Assembly: GCA_947396885.1 (NCBI GenBank)
Contig: OX377201.1
Location: 3,329,879-3,393,878, forward strand
Origin: Heligmosomoides polygyrus polygyrus
Lineage: Eukaryota; Nematoda; Chromadorea; Rhabditida; Heligmosomidae
Direction of reading: 5' to 3'
DNA length: 64,000 nt
Shown here: positions 63,991-64,000 of the stretch, in pieces
How the letters are laid out: each line of letters begins with the position of its first letter
How positions within the stretch are numbered: position 1 is the stretch's first letter
The notes under the pieces: model-generated
The model's input: the letters and a program-made list of their open reading frames with translations, nothing else
What the model was told of the DNA's origin: nothing
The model's database searches: none
Made by a program: the position numbers and the translations under genes

Positions 63991-64000
63991 AGGGAAGGTT

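Overview
This window reads as repeat-rich nuclear DNA from a nematode. Three host loci point that way: a class A (rhodopsin-type) peptide-receptor-like GPCR of nematode flavour with an NAIRCP motif in TM7, two exons of a small cysteine-rich ET-module/Ly6-like protein, and a complete-length but frameshifted copy of PEN-2, the 101-residue gamma-secretase subunit. Some host introns are short (58 and 80 bp), which is usual in nematodes. There are no bacterial operons, no CRISPR array and no convincing rRNA or free-standing tRNA gene. Nearly all remaining recognisable sequence is transposable-element debris.

Layout. 1-14 kb: mariner remnants, a CR1/Jockey-like LINE nested inside a SINE, an internally deleted mariner, CT-rich and ATCGAT-rich degenerate repeats. 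14-16 kb: a SINE with clear target-site duplications and an exactly 500-bp foldback element with GC-rich hairpins. 16.4-18.5 kb: the two ET-module exons on the plus strand, then a duplicated tRNA-headed repeat split by a SINE. 19-24 kb: an alternating-unit satellite, a mariner scrap, a long but broken RTE-type LINE, the PEN-2 copy and a TTCGAATATTCG array. 25.9-26.7 kb: a run of MITEs, one inside another, flanked by TTA duplications (PIF/Harbinger-like). 28.9-50.2 kb: one minus-strand GPCR gene in seven exons with matching splice phases. Its introns, up to 7.7 kb, hold SINEs, MITEs, RTE pieces and satellites. 50.6-64 kb: a 50-bp minisatellite present twice in opposite orientation, more SINEs, a second CR1-like LINE fragment, a second copy of the deleted mariner, a ~1-kb palindrome and further RTE and SINE copies.

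The dominant element is a ~290-bp tRNA-derived SINE (box A TAGCGCAGTCGG, box B near GGTTCGGATTTCC, 3' tail of TTTATCC-type repeats). About 35 full or partial copies lie on both strands, and at least five have recognisable target-site duplications of 10-23 bp. A second family is a MITE of about 130-200 bp with inverted ends close to ACTAGTCGTTAATGTGGCC (about 15 copies). Other families are RTE-type LINE 3' ends with an ACAGGTGAT-like tail, CR1-like LINE fragments and mariners. The TEs do not form a cooperating system. The biological content is the GPCR gene, the ET-module gene fragment and the PEN-2 copy. All calls were made by eye from sequence without database searches, so family names are assignments by motif, and repeat boundaries are usually good to within about 10 bp except where a duplication fixes them.
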